From Pedobacter sp. Leaf41 (GTDB lineage Bacteria > Bacteroidota > Bacteroidia > Sphingobacteriales > Sphingobacteriaceae): DNA of 64,000 nucleotides. Positions 41,419 through 49,902 of this stretch are shown piece by piece; within the stretch, counting starts at the first letter, position 1; each line of letters begins with the position of its first letter. The notes beneath the pieces are model-generated. The model worked only from the letters and a program-made list of their open reading frames with translations. It made no database searches and was not told the DNA's origin. Location: the NCBI RefSeq assembly GCF_001422545.1, contig NZ_LMLE01000011.1, positions 366,854 to 430,853 on the forward strand, given 5' to 3'. The position numbers were made by a program, and so were the translations under genes.

Positions 41419-41901
41419 ATGGCTATTACATACCGAAAAATAGAGGAGCGGGACGACGAATCGCTTGCAAATTTAATTAGAAAAATATTTAGAGAGTTTA
41501 AAATTGATAAGCCGGGTACGGTTTATACTGATCCAACGACTGACCATTTATCAGCAGTTTTTACTGCAGCGCAATCTGTTTACTGGGTTGCTGAAGAAGA
41601 TGGACAATTGCTGGGTGGCTGTGGCATTTATCCAACCGCTGGTTTGCCAGATGGTTGTGTAGAGCTGGTGAAACTTTATGCATCAGCTGAAGCAAGGGGT
41701 AAAGGCGTAGGGAAGGCATTGATGCAGAAAAGTATAGAATCTGCTCAACATTTTGGCTACAATGAAATTTACCTGGAGTCGTTTCCGGAATTAACAGCCG
41801 CCATTTCGATGTACGAAAAAACTGGCTTCAAGTATTTATCAGCACCTCTAGGCAATTCTGGCCACTTTGCTTGCAATGTTTGGATGCTACTTGTACTTTG
41901 A
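41419..41901 (+). CDS. GNAT family N-acetyltransferase
   Basis: A 160-residue acetyltransferase: MAITYRKIEERDDESLANLI, YWVAEEDGQLLGGCGIYPTA, CVELVKLYASAEARGKGVGK (acetyl-CoA pyrophosphate-binding motif ARGKGVG), ALMQKSIESAQHFGYNEIYL and SMYEKTGFKYLSAPLGNSGH. All four GNAT motifs are present. The substrate is unknown. It lies 94 bp before the LytS-type kinase on the same strand. Confidence 0.88.
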   Translation: MAITYRKIEERDDESLANLIRKIFREFKIDKPGTVYTDPTTDHLSAVFTAAQSVYWVAEEDGQLLGGCGIYPTAGLPDGCVELVKLYASAEARGKGVGKALMQKSIESAQHFGYNEIYLESFPELTAAISMYEKTGFKYLSAPLGNSGHFACNVWMLLVL

Positions 41902-41994
41902 CAAAAGTATTGTCGAAATAGCCAGTTGGGATAATTTTCCAGCCTGTTGGCATAACAAAGTTTATAGCCGATGAGGGTTAAACTACTTTTATTT

Positions 41995-43002
41995 ATGAAA
42001 AGGACAAGAATCGTAATCATACACATTGTTTGCTGGCTAGTGGTATTGGCCTATCTGTATGGTGGGGCGCTGATAAAAGGGATAACCCTACAACAATCGG
42101 CATTTGATATTTCGATGAATTTTATTCAAATAGTCGAATTCTACATTTGTTATTTATGGGTGTATCCAAATTTTCTAAAAAGAGATAAAATCCCTCCGCT
42201 TATCGGATCGATGCTTTTTACCATTGCTGTTTTTATTGCTTCGCGATACCTCATTGAGCAGGTTTTGTACAAGCATTGGTTTGATATGCAAAACTATACG
42301 GACGATACACCAACATCGAAATATATTGCCGATAATATTTATTACAGTCTGGCATTTTTGGTTATGCCAGCAGCCGTTTACAGCGTGGAACAAAACTTTA
42401 AAACCGAAGTTACCAATCGGAAGCTTAAAGCAGAAGTAGTTAAATCAGAATTGGCTTTTTTAAAATCGCAGATTAACCCACATTTTCTTTATAATACTCT
42501 AAATTACGTTTATTCACTTGCCATTCCAGTTTCTGATCAACTTGCAAATGCGGTTTTGCGTCTTTCAGATTTGATGCGTTATACTTTAAATGAAAGTGTT
42601 GATGGCAAGGTGACGCTAAATAAAGAGGTTGAATATTTGGAAAGTTACATCGAGCTTTTTAGAATGCGTTTTGAGCCTAAATTCTATGTAAGTTTTATCA
42701 CCGAAGGCATAGCAGAACAAAAATTAGCCGCATTAATGTTAATTCCTTTTGTAGAAAATGCATTTAAGCATGGCGTTTTGAATGATGAGCAGTATCCAGT
42801 CCGTATTAAACTAAAAGTACAGGCTAAACGATTGAGTTTTGAAGTGAGCAATAAAATAAACCGGGGGCAGAAAGATCATTCGAGCGGTGTTGGAATGGTT
42901 AATATTCAGAGGCGATTGGATTTAATTTATCCTGATCAGCATGAATTGCTCGTATCGAACAACGGGAATACTTACAAAACTACTTTGATACTGAATATTT
43001 AA
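41995..43002 (+). CDS. LytS-type sensor histidine kinase
   Basis: The product is 335 residues from ATG at 41995 (MKRTRIVIIHIVCWLVVLAY); an ATG at 41971 would add MRVKLLLF. Four TM helices fill about residues 5-135. Then the His_kinase domain: LAFLKSQINPHFLYNTLNYV with the phospho-accepting His near 163, LRLSDLMRYTLNES, KEVEYLESYIELFRMRF, LIPFVENAFKHGVLNDEQYP (N box) and SSGVGMVNIQRRLDLIYPDQ (G box). It is the partner of the LytTR regulator 50 bp downstream. No periplasmic sensor domain, so the signal is probably sensed in the membrane. Confidence 0.92.
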   Translation: MKRTRIVIIHIVCWLVVLAYLYGGALIKGITLQQSAFDISMNFIQIVEFYICYLWVYPNFLKRDKIPPLIGSMLFTIAVFIASRYLIEQVLYKHWFDMQNYTDDTPTSKYIADNIYYSLAFLVMPAAVYSVEQNFKTEVTNRKLKAEVVKSELAFLKSQINPHFLYNTLNYVYSLAIPVSDQLANAVLRLSDLMRYTLNESVDGKVTLNKEVEYLESYIELFRMRFEPKFYVSFITEGIAEQKLAALMLIPFVENAFKHGVLNDEQYPVRIKLKVQAKRLSFEVSNKINRGQKDHSSGVGMVNIQRRLDLIYPDQHELLVSNNGNTYKTTLILNI

Positions 43003-43052
43003 ATGCATCAACTCACACCCTATATTTATTTACTCGTAACTAAATTTACTTT

Positions 43053-43772
43053 ATGATCCGCTGTTTAGCCGTTGATGACGAATCTTACGCATCAGATATT
43101 ATTGCAACCTTCATTTCTAAGACACCATTTTTAGAATTGGTAGGAACCACAACTAATCCGTTTGAGGCACTAAGTTTAGTTCAGGAAGGCAAGGTTGATC
43201 TTGTTTTCCTTGATATTCAAATGCCAGAACTAACAGGTATACAGTTTTTAAAAATTTGTGGTGGAAAATGTAAGGTAATTTTAACTACTGCCTATCCTGA
43301 GTATGCATTAGATGGTTTTGATTTAGATGTTGTGGATTATCTGCTGAAACCAATATCTTACGAACGTTTTTATAAAGCGGCGATAAAAGCGCAACAAATC
43401 ATTTCGCCTTCGCAGTATGAAGTCATCAATAACCCATCGCAAACAAACGGAAACGATTTTGTTTTTATTAAGGGCGACACGAAAAATAAATTTATCAAAG
43501 TAAACTACGATGATATTTTATATATAGAAGGCTTGAAGAATTATGTTTCGGTTTATACCGCTACACAAAGAATCATTACCTATCAGGCCCTCAGGGAATT
43601 GGAGGTTGATTTGCCAAAGCCGCCGTTTTATCGGGTACATAAATCGTACATCATTTCTTTGGAGAAAATTAAAATGATTGATGGAAATACAATTTACATC
43701 AATGATCAATCGATTCCGATTGGTGATACTTACAAAGAAGAATTTTTTAAAATTATAAAGGATCGAAAGTAA
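43053..43772 (+). CDS. LytTR family response regulator
   Basis: A 239-residue regulator. The receiver domain (1-115) has acidic pocket Asp8/Asp9, phospho-acceptor Asp54 in LVFLDIQMPEL, Thr in LTTAYPEYALDGFDLDVVDY and Lys in LLKPISYERF. The C-terminal LytTR DNA-binding domain (about 138-235) has DFVFIKGDTKNKFIKVNYDD, ILYIEGLKNYVSVYTATQRI and FYRVHKSYIISLEKIKMIDG. Together with the kinase upstream it forms a two-component system typical of Bacteroidota; the target genes are not evident here. Confidence 0.93.
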   Translation: MIRCLAVDDESYASDIIATFISKTPFLELVGTTTNPFEALSLVQEGKVDLVFLDIQMPELTGIQFLKICGGKCKVILTTAYPEYALDGFDLDVVDYLLKPISYERFYKAAIKAQQIISPSQYEVINNPSQTNGNDFVFIKGDTKNKFIKVNYDDILYIEGLKNYVSVYTATQRIITYQALRELEVDLPKPPFYRVHKSYIISLEKIKMIDGNTIYINDQSIPIGDTYKEEFFKIIKDRK

Positions 43773-43932
43773 ATTCGGGCCTTGGATAAATAATTGACTG
43801 CGAATTTTCTAAACATAAATAGCTAGCTAATGTGCGTTGATGATGTGGGCAATTAACCAGCTAGCTTGATAACAGGTCGTTTAAGAATCGAACAATATTT
43901 GTTAAGTTTGCCAATACTAAACCGAACAAAAA

Positions 43933-44400
43933 ATGCAAGAAACCAATTCGCTAAATCAAGTTGCTGAATTTCACACTACTTTTAAACATCCAATCTTAGA
44001 ATCACCTGTTATTCCTGCTAAACAAAGGGCAAACCTGCGTGTTGCACTTCTGGCCGAAGAATTAAAAGAATTGCAGGAAGCAATTGAGAATGATGATTTG
44101 GTAGAGGTTGCCGATGCTTTATGCGATTTGCAATATGTTTTGGCTGGAGCCATTCATGAGTTTGGTTTAGGTGGAAAGTTTAAAACGCTGTTTGATGAAG
44201 TGCATCGATCCAATATGAGCAAAGCTTGTAAAACTGTTGAAGAAGCAGAACTGACTATCAAACATTACTTCGATAAAGATCAAACAGAATCCTATTATAA
44301 AGAGGTTGATGGTTTGTTTTTAGTTTTTAGAAAAGCAGATGATAAAACTTTAAAGTCTATCAATTACTCTCCAGCTGATTTAAAATCACACCTGGTATAA
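43933..44400 (+). CDS. MazG-like NTP pyrophosphohydrolase
   Basis: A 155-residue all-alpha NTP-PPase of the MazG/HisE superfamily: LLAEELKELQEAIENDDLVE then VADALCDLQYVLAGAIHEFG. The metal-binding residues Glu42, Glu43, Glu46 and Glu58/Asp61 (EExxE...ExxD) are present. The enzyme would hydrolyse a nucleoside triphosphate or PRA-phosphate-like substrate, cleaning the nucleotide pool. The C-terminus (KACKTVEEAELTIKHYFDKD) extends the core. It begins a three-gene stretch; the alpha/beta hydrolase follows by 10 bp. Confidence 0.85.
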   Translation: MQETNSLNQVAEFHTTFKHPILESPVIPAKQRANLRVALLAEELKELQEAIENDDLVEVADALCDLQYVLAGAIHEFGLGGKFKTLFDEVHRSNMSKACKTVEEAELTIKHYFDKDQTESYYKEVDGLFLVFRKADDKTLKSINYSPADLKSHLV

Positions 44401-44410
44401 CATCTGAATA

Positions 44411-45274
44411 TTGAAGATACTAAAACAGATAGTTGCATGTATTAAGACATCGGTTGTTGAACCAGGAAAAACTCGAGATGCACTGATTCGTAAATTTGTG
44501 CTTTATTCTCCAAAAATGCCGCTCAGATTACATCAGGAGCAGCTTATTGCCGAAGCGAAAAAGTTTAACTTATCTGTTTACGACGAATACTTTACGGCAA
44601 GCGACGTTGCAATTAACTGTTTTAGTTGGGGCGATGGCAAAACCAAAATATTGCTTACTCACGGTTGGGCTTCTAAAGCACTCGATTTTTACGAGCTGAT
44701 TATGGAGCTCCGCAAATTAGAAGATGTAGAGATAATTGCTTTCGATGCACCAGGAAACGGAAGTTCAGTTTCAGAACTTTCTAATCTCATACTTTATAAA
44801 AATTCGGTTAAGGCGATTATAGAAAAATATGAAGTTGTCGATTTCGTGATTGGCCACTCGCTGGGTGCTATGGCCAACATTTTGGCGCTGCAAGATTTAG
44901 CCATTCAACCAAAAATGTTAATGAGCATTGCTCCCTTAATCAAACTGAAAGAAAATTTTGTGCAAAGCCTGGAATCTATCGGTGTGAATAACGCAGATCA
45001 GGATATTTTCTTTAGCAATTTTGAGCTTGAAGTGAAAATCCCTGCCGACCATTTCAATCTGCTAAATCTGTATCATTTAGCTCCGTCGATTGAGCATTTA
45101 GTAAGTTTCGATCCTGAAGATCACATCTCACCTTACCCTTATCTGCAGGATTTTTTAACTCAGAACAAAGCGATCACAGCAATTAAATTTGAGGACATCG
45201 GTCATTTCAAAATTATTAAATCGCCGGAGGTAATTTCATTAATTGTTGAAGAAATTACGACGAGAATAAATTAA
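44411..45274 (+). CDS. Alpha/beta hydrolase (TTG start)
   Basis: A 287-residue hydrolase. The start is a TTG at 44411, 10 bp after the MazG-like stop; no earlier ATG is in frame and the next Met lies in MPLRL around residue 36. Motifs: oxyanion HGWASKALDFYELI (84-97), nucleophile Ser150 in GHSLGAMANILAL, acid in SFDPEDHISPYPY, and His in FEDIGHFKIIKSPEV. Esterase or lipase-like with unknown substrate. Its last 4 bp overlap the end of the convergent SDR gene. Confidence 0.85.
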   Translation: MKILKQIVACIKTSVVEPGKTRDALIRKFVLYSPKMPLRLHQEQLIAEAKKFNLSVYDEYFTASDVAINCFSWGDGKTKILLTHGWASKALDFYELIMELRKLEDVEIIAFDAPGNGSSVSELSNLILYKNSVKAIIEKYEVVDFVIGHSLGAMANILALQDLAIQPKMLMSIAPLIKLKENFVQSLESIGVNNADQDIFFSNFELEVKIPADHFNLLNLYHLAPSIEHLVSFDPEDHISPYPYLQDFLTQNKAITAIKFEDIGHFKIIKSPEVISLIVEEITTRIN

Positions 45275-45990
45275 AGGTTGGTTCGGAGGTTACCCATGCC
45301 GCCATCAATATTAATAATCTGACCAGTTATCCAGTTGCTTTCATCGTTTAATAGGAATGAAATTGCGGCAGCGATGTCTTCTGGTTGCCCAAATTTTCCA
45401 AGTGGATGTCTTTTTGCCGATGCTATTTTTTTGTCATCAGTGTTTAATAAGCCAGCTGATAAACGCGTATCGGTAAGTGATGGGGCTACTGCATTTACCC
45501 GAATGTTTACAGCCGAAAATTCTGCTGCTAAAGATTTTGTTAAACCTTCAATACCTGCTTTCGCACTCGAAATACTGCTGTGAAATCCCATCCCGGTTGT
45601 TGCTGCAACCGAACTGATCAAAACAATTGAAGCAGAATTGGCTGCTTTCAGATTTTTGAATGCTTGCTGAATTATTTTAGCGGCTCCAATCACGTTTAAG
45701 CGGTAGTCATTCAAAAAATCATCTTCCGAAACCCTACCAAAAGGTTTTAAAGTAATGCTTCCTACAGAATACACCAAGCCATGCAATGTTTCAGGTAAAA
45801 AATCAGCTAATGCATTTACGTCTTGCAAAACGTCTAGTTCCTGGTGTTTAACGCCAGTTGGCCATTCCTCGCTTATTGTTCTTGATGCGGTATAAACTGT
45901 CGCCCCCTTTTCCGTCAGGCTTTTTACCGACGCCAAGCCAATTCCCGAGCTTCCCCCAACCACTAAGATGTTCTTATTATTGAAATTCAT
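45271..45990 (-). CDS. Non-canonical SDR family protein lacking the active-site Tyr
   Basis: A 239-residue SDR fold: VVGGSSGIGLASVKSLTEKG (GGSSGIG at 12-18) and C-terminal PEDIAAAISFLLNDESNWIT then GQIINIDGGMG. However, the usual YxxxK is ISSAK (Ile140, Lys144), so the catalytic Tyr is absent, and NNAG is replaced by YSVGS at 74-78; Ser127 is kept. Related SDR with FHASIxxAK exist, so this is a defined divergent subgroup rather than damage. It may use another acid or act without redox chemistry. It converges with the alpha/beta hydrolase, overlapping by 4 bp. Confidence 0.8.
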   Translation of the reverse strand: MNFNNKNILVVGGSSGIGLASVKSLTEKGATVYTASRTISEEWPTGVKHQELDVLQDVNALADFLPETLHGLVYSVGSITLKPFGRVSEDDFLNDYRLNVIGAAKIIQQAFKNLKAANSASIVLISSVAATTGMGFHSSISSAKAGIEGLTKSLAAEFSAVNIRVNAVAPSLTDTRLSAGLLNTDDKKIASAKRHPLGKFGQPEDIAAAISFLLNDESNWITGQIINIDGGMGNLRTNL

Positions 45991-46048
45991 TATAGCTATA
46001 CTTCAAAAAGGCCGTTTTAGTTTTTGTAGTTCGAATATTATAGGATAA

Positions 46049-46269
46049 TGGAGGGGTTATGCGCTAAAAATCTTCACAGATGTTGATAAAGTAAATTACG
46101 TAAACAAGGCGACGAAATTTCCAAGAATCGAACTTTTGAGTTGGGAACAGGGAAATATCACTTCGAATACGTAGTAACAAATAAGGTGCTGCAGATCCCA
46201 TTGCAAATCAGCAGTATTAAACGTCGTAAGTCGACCCGAATAACGATGGATTGTCGCCCTTCGGTTTAA
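46049..46269 (+). pseudogene. Possible frameshifted coding remnant upstream of rhaT
   Basis: The 379-bp gap 45991-46369 holds no intact gene. One plus-strand frame is open from 46049 to about 46152 (YALKIFTDVDKVNYVNKATK, FPRIELLSWEQG); a one-base shift there continues as KYHFEYVVTNKVLQIPLQIS then SIKRRKSTR to TAA at 46267-46269. The joined reading looks protein-like, but I do not recognise it and the frames could be open by chance. The rest of the gap (46270-46369) should contain the rha promoter; no clear TTG/TAnnTTTG pair was found. Confidence 0.3.
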
Positions 46270-46369
46270 TCGGTCAGGTTAGAATTTCGAGCGATTAACA
46301 TGACAGTGCATAACAGTAGAGGTGTCCTTATTTTCTATTTTAGACCAACCAAATATTTAAAATTAGAGC

Positions 46370-47464
46370 ATGCAGGCATTTTTAGGCGTTATTTTTCACT
46401 TCATCGGCGGTTTCGCGTCCGGGAGTTTTTACATACCATATAAAAAGGTAAAAGGTTGGGCCTGGGAAAGCTACTGGATAGTTGGCGGCATTTTTTCCTG
46501 GCTAATTGTTCCACCTTTAGCGGCTTATTTAACCATTCCGAATTTTACTGATATTATCGCTACTGCAGAAGGAAAAACTTTAGCATTGGCTTATTTCTTT
46601 GGCGTTCTTTGGGGCATTGGAGGTTTAACTTATGGCCTGGGTGTTCGTTACCTTGGCGTTTCATTAGGCAGCAGTATTATTCTCGGCCTTTGCATGGTGC
46701 TCGGTTCAATTTTGCCTTCTATTTATTTCGATGTTTTTCCACAGGAAGGCAAAGACACTTTCACTATGTTTTTGCAAACCGATTGGGGCCGAATGGTATT
46801 GCTCGGGCTGATTGTTTGTGTACTTGGAATCGTGATTTGCGGTAAAGCCGGAATGATGAAAGAAAAAGAAATTAACACGGGTGTTACCGATCCACATGGT
46901 TTGGAAGTAAAAACCGAGTTTAAATTCGGTTTAGGTTTATTCGTTGGTATCGTTTCAGGTGTTTTAAGTGCTTGTTTCAATTTCGGTATTGAAGCCGGCA
47001 AGCCAATGGCTGATGCAGCAAATTCTATCTGGAAAGCAGCAAACCCATCAGAAACAGGTAATTTTCTTTTCTCCAACAATGTAACTTACGTCATTGTACT
47101 TTGGGGTGGTTTAACTACCAACTTCATTTGGTGTATGATTTTGAACGCCAGAAATAAAACATTCGGCGATTATACCAATGCAAAAACACCACTCTTAAAA
47201 AACTATATATTTTCAGCGCTTGCAGGTACCACCTGGTTTCTACAATTCTTTTTTTATGGAATGGGAGAGAGCAAAATGGGCAATGGCGCAAGTTCATGGA
47301 TATTACACATGGCCTTCATCATCTTAATAGCCAACGTTTGGGGCTTGGTGTTAAAAGAATGGAAAGCCGTATCTAGAAAAACATTCATTACGGTGTTGGC
47401 TGGGATCATCACCATCATTGTTTCCGTACTAATTGTAGGTTACGGTAATTCACTTAAAGGATAA
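46370..47464 (+). CDS. rhaT: L-rhamnose/proton symporter
   Basis: A 364-residue integral membrane protein with ten predicted TM helices and the RhaT pattern: GVIFHFIGGFASGSFYIPYK, VKGWAWESYWIVGGIFSWLI, FFGVLWGIGGLTYGLGVRYL, GVSLGSSIILGLCMVLGSIL, LFVGIVSGVLSACFNFGIEA, GKPMADAANSIWKAANPSET and FLQFFFYGMGESKMGNGASS. It imports L-rhamnose with H+. First gene of the rha operon; the catabolic genes follow in the same direction at short spacing. Confidence 0.93.
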   Translation: MQAFLGVIFHFIGGFASGSFYIPYKKVKGWAWESYWIVGGIFSWLIVPPLAAYLTIPNFTDIIATAEGKTLALAYFFGVLWGIGGLTYGLGVRYLGVSLGSSIILGLCMVLGSILPSIYFDVFPQEGKDTFTMFLQTDWGRMVLLGLIVCVLGIVICGKAGMMKEKEINTGVTDPHGLEVKTEFKFGLGLFVGIVSGVLSACFNFGIEAGKPMADAANSIWKAANPSETGNFLFSNNVTYVIVLWGGLTTNFIWCMILNARNKTFGDYTNAKTPLLKNYIFSALAGTTWFLQFFFYGMGESKMGNGASSWILHMAFIILIANVWGLVLKEWKAVSRKTFITVLAGIITIIVSVLIVGYGNSLKG

Positions 47465-47489
47465 ATCACAAAAAATAAAAAATACGATA

Positions 47490-49610
47490 ATGTCGATCGA
47501 AACGAAAAATTATAAACACGTAAGCTATTTGTGGAATGAAGAGGAAGCCGCAAAGCTAGCTGGCGATGAAGTAGCTTTACTAATTTACCGTTCAAACTTA
47601 TTAGGTGCCGATTTGCGCTTAACCAACTATGGTGGTGGAAATACATCATGTAAATTGATGGAAAAAGATCCTTTAACTGGTTCGGAAACCGAAGTAATGT
47701 GGGTTAAGGGTTCTGGTGGCGATTTGGGCACTTTGAAAAAAAGTGGATTAGCAGCGCTTTATGTTGACCGCTTGCGCAGTTTGAAAAATATTTACCGCGG
47801 TGTGGAGCATGAAGATGAAATGGTTGAATTGTTTAATCATTGCATTTTCGATTTGAGCTCAAAAGCACCCTCAATTGATACTCCGTTGCATGGTTTTTTG
47901 CCTTTTGCGCACATCGATCACTTGCATCCGGATGCAGCGATCGCGATAGCGGCAGCAAAAGATGGTAAGAAAATTACCGAAGAGCTTTTCGGCGGTACGA
48001 TTGGATGGGTAGAGTGGAAAAAACCTGGTTTCGAACTGGGATTAACACTGAAAAAATGTTTAGATGAAAACCCAGGTATCCGCGGAATTATGTTGGGTTC
48101 TCATGGTTTATTTACCTGGGGAGATACTGCTTACCAAAGTTACCTGAACACTCTTGATGTAATCGAAATTTGTTCAGAATACCTGGCGCAAAATTATGGC
48201 AAAAAAGGTCCGGTATTTGGCGGACAAAAAATAGAAAGTGCTGATGCAGAAAGCCGTAAAAAACAGGCTGCTAGTTTAGCTCCGATTTTACGTGGATTGT
48301 GTTCGTCAAAACAACACATGATTGGTCATTTCACTGATGACGTTCGTGTGTTAGAGTTCACCAATTCTAATGATCTTTCTCGTTTGGCACCAATGGGAAC
48401 AAGTTGTCCAGACCATTTTTTAAGAACGAAAATCAGTCCGCTGGTTTTAGATTTAAAAACCGATGCAGATTTATCAGATACCAAAGCAGTAAAAGAATTG
48501 CTTTTGCCAGCTTTTGAATCATATCGGGCAATGTATACTGATTATTATGAAACTTGTAAACATGATAACAGCCCTGCAATTAGAGACACTAACCCGGTGG
48601 TAATCTTATATCCTGGAATCGGAATGTTTACTTTCTCGAAGGATAAACAAACAGCAAGGGTGGCTGCCGAATTTTACATCAATGCCATTAATGTAATGAA
48701 AGGCGCTGAAGCCATTTCAGAATATACTTCATTGCCACATCAGGAAGCTTTTAACATCGAATATTGGTTATTAGAAGAAGCGAAATTGCAACGCATGCCG
48801 AAACCAAAGCCCTTAACTGGAAAAATCGCTTTGATTACCGGTAGCGCTGGTGGTATTGGAAAAGCAATTGCAAAAAAATTCGTTGCTGAAGGTGGCGTTG
48901 TTATCTTGAATGACATGAATGCCGAGCGTTTGGCAGAAGCCGGTGCTGATTTCGAAAAACAATTTGGAAAAGATTCATACAGTACTGCGGTTCTAAACGT
49001 AACCAGCCAGGAAGATATTGATGGCGCATTTGCTGCTGCAGCTCTGGCTTTCGGAGGTGTCGATATTGTAGTGAACAATGCAGGTTTATCCATTTCTAAA
49101 ACAATCGGCGATCACACTGAAAAAGATTGGGATCTATTGTACGATGTTTTAGTTAAAGGGCAGTTCTTTATTACTCAAGCGGCTACCAAAACGATGCAAA
49201 AGCAGGATATAGGTGGTGACATCATCAATATTGTAAGCAAAAACTCATTGGTAAGCGGGCCAAACAATGCAGGTTACGGAAGTGCGAAAGCGGCGCAATT
49301 GCATTTAAGCAGATTAAATGCTGCTGAATTGGGTGCTGATAACATTCGTGTGAATGTGGTTAATCCTGATGCTGTAATTAGTGATAGTAATATCTGGGCT
49401 GGTGGATGGGCTGAAGGTAGAGCAAAAGCCTACGGAATTACTGTTGCCGAACTGCCTGCATACTACGCAAAACGTACCTTGCTTAACCAGATTATCTTAC
49501 CTGATGATATTGCAAATGCTTGTTTCGCCTTTGTGGGAGGCTTGTTAAGCAAATCTACCGGCAACATGTTAAATGTTGATGGTGGTGTGGCAATGGCCTT
49601 TGCCAGATAA
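47490..49610 (+). CDS. Bifunctional rhamnulose-1-P aldolase / lactaldehyde dehydrogenase (SDR)
   Basis: A 706-residue fusion. The N-terminal ~430 residues are a class II aldolase/adducin domain (LRLTNYGGGNTSCKLMEKDP, VMWVKGSGGDLGTLKKSGLA, TPLHGFLPFAHIDHLHPDAA with the metal-binding His cluster, MLGSHGLFTWGDTAYQSYLN). The C-terminal ~270 residues are an SDR (KIALITGSAGGIGKAIAKKF, VDIVVNNAGLSIS, NIVSKNSLVSGPNNAGYGSA then KAAQLHLSRLNAAE, MLNVDGGVA). It would split L-rhamnulose-1-phosphate into DHAP and L-lactaldehyde and oxidise the aldehyde to lactate, so two steps sit in one chain. Starts 25 bp after rhaT. Confidence 0.9.
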   Translation: MSIETKNYKHVSYLWNEEEAAKLAGDEVALLIYRSNLLGADLRLTNYGGGNTSCKLMEKDPLTGSETEVMWVKGSGGDLGTLKKSGLAALYVDRLRSLKNIYRGVEHEDEMVELFNHCIFDLSSKAPSIDTPLHGFLPFAHIDHLHPDAAIAIAAAKDGKKITEELFGGTIGWVEWKKPGFELGLTLKKCLDENPGIRGIMLGSHGLFTWGDTAYQSYLNTLDVIEICSEYLAQNYGKKGPVFGGQKIESADAESRKKQAASLAPILRGLCSSKQHMIGHFTDDVRVLEFTNSNDLSRLAPMGTSCPDHFLRTKISPLVLDLKTDADLSDTKAVKELLLPAFESYRAMYTDYYETCKHDNSPAIRDTNPVVILYPGIGMFTFSKDKQTARVAAEFYINAINVMKGAEAISEYTSLPHQEAFNIEYWLLEEAKLQRMPKPKPLTGKIALITGSAGGIGKAIAKKFVAEGGVVILNDMNAERLAEAGADFEKQFGKDSYSTAVLNVTSQEDIDGAFAAAALAFGGVDIVVNNAGLSISKTIGDHTEKDWDLLYDVLVKGQFFITQAATKTMQKQDIGGDIINIVSKNSLVSGPNNAGYGSAKAAQLHLSRLNAAELGADNIRVNVVNPDAVISDSNIWAGGWAEGRAKAYGITVAELPAYYAKRTLLNQIILPDDIANACFAFVGGLLSKSTGNMLNVDGGVAMAFAR

Positions 49611-49620
49611 AAAAGACGCC

Positions 49621-49651
49621 GTCATTGCGAGGTACGAAGCGATCTCATTCT
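49621..49651 (+). repeat. REP-like half-site (GTCATTGCGA family)
   Basis: GTCATTGCGAGGTACGAAGC then GATCTCATTC, similar to the elements at 63290-63340 and 63370-63418. In the 292-bp rha operon gap. Confidence 0.5.
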
Positions 49652-49685
49652 GGCTAAAATTTTAGTAAATATAAATTGCTTACCC

Positions 49686-49709
49686 TCGGTCTGTGTCCCC
49701 ACAGACCGA
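49686..49709 (+). terminator. Strong hairpin in rha operon gap, first of two
   Basis: TCGGTCTGTG pairs perfectly with CACAGACCGA around CCCC-type loop (TCCC), 10 bp, followed by an A-run rather than a T-run. It lies 76 bp after the aldolase fusion stop. It may stabilise the upstream mRNA end or attenuate transcription into rhaI. Confidence 0.55.
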
Positions 49710-49788
49710 AAAAAGTAAGTTAAGTAAACGATCTTTGGAAACACGGATCAAGAATAATATTTAAATTAGTTTTAGTAAGTTGTTCTCT

Positions 49789-49813
49789 CGGTCTGTGGTT
49801 CGCCACAGACTGG
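49789..49813 (+). repeat. Second copy of the GGTCTGTG hairpin in rha operon gap
   Basis: CGGTCTGTGG pairs with CCACAGACTG around TTCG, a stable UUCG tetraloop. It shares GGTCTGTG/CACAGAC with the hairpin at 49686-49709, so the pair is a duplicated palindrome ~100 bp apart, 90 bp before rhaI. Confidence 0.55.
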
Positions 49814-49902
49814 AAATGACTTTAAAATTCTCAATCTAAATTGAGGATCAAATCAAAGCGATTTATCGCTTAATTATTAACCTAACAAAACCAAATATTC
49901 TC

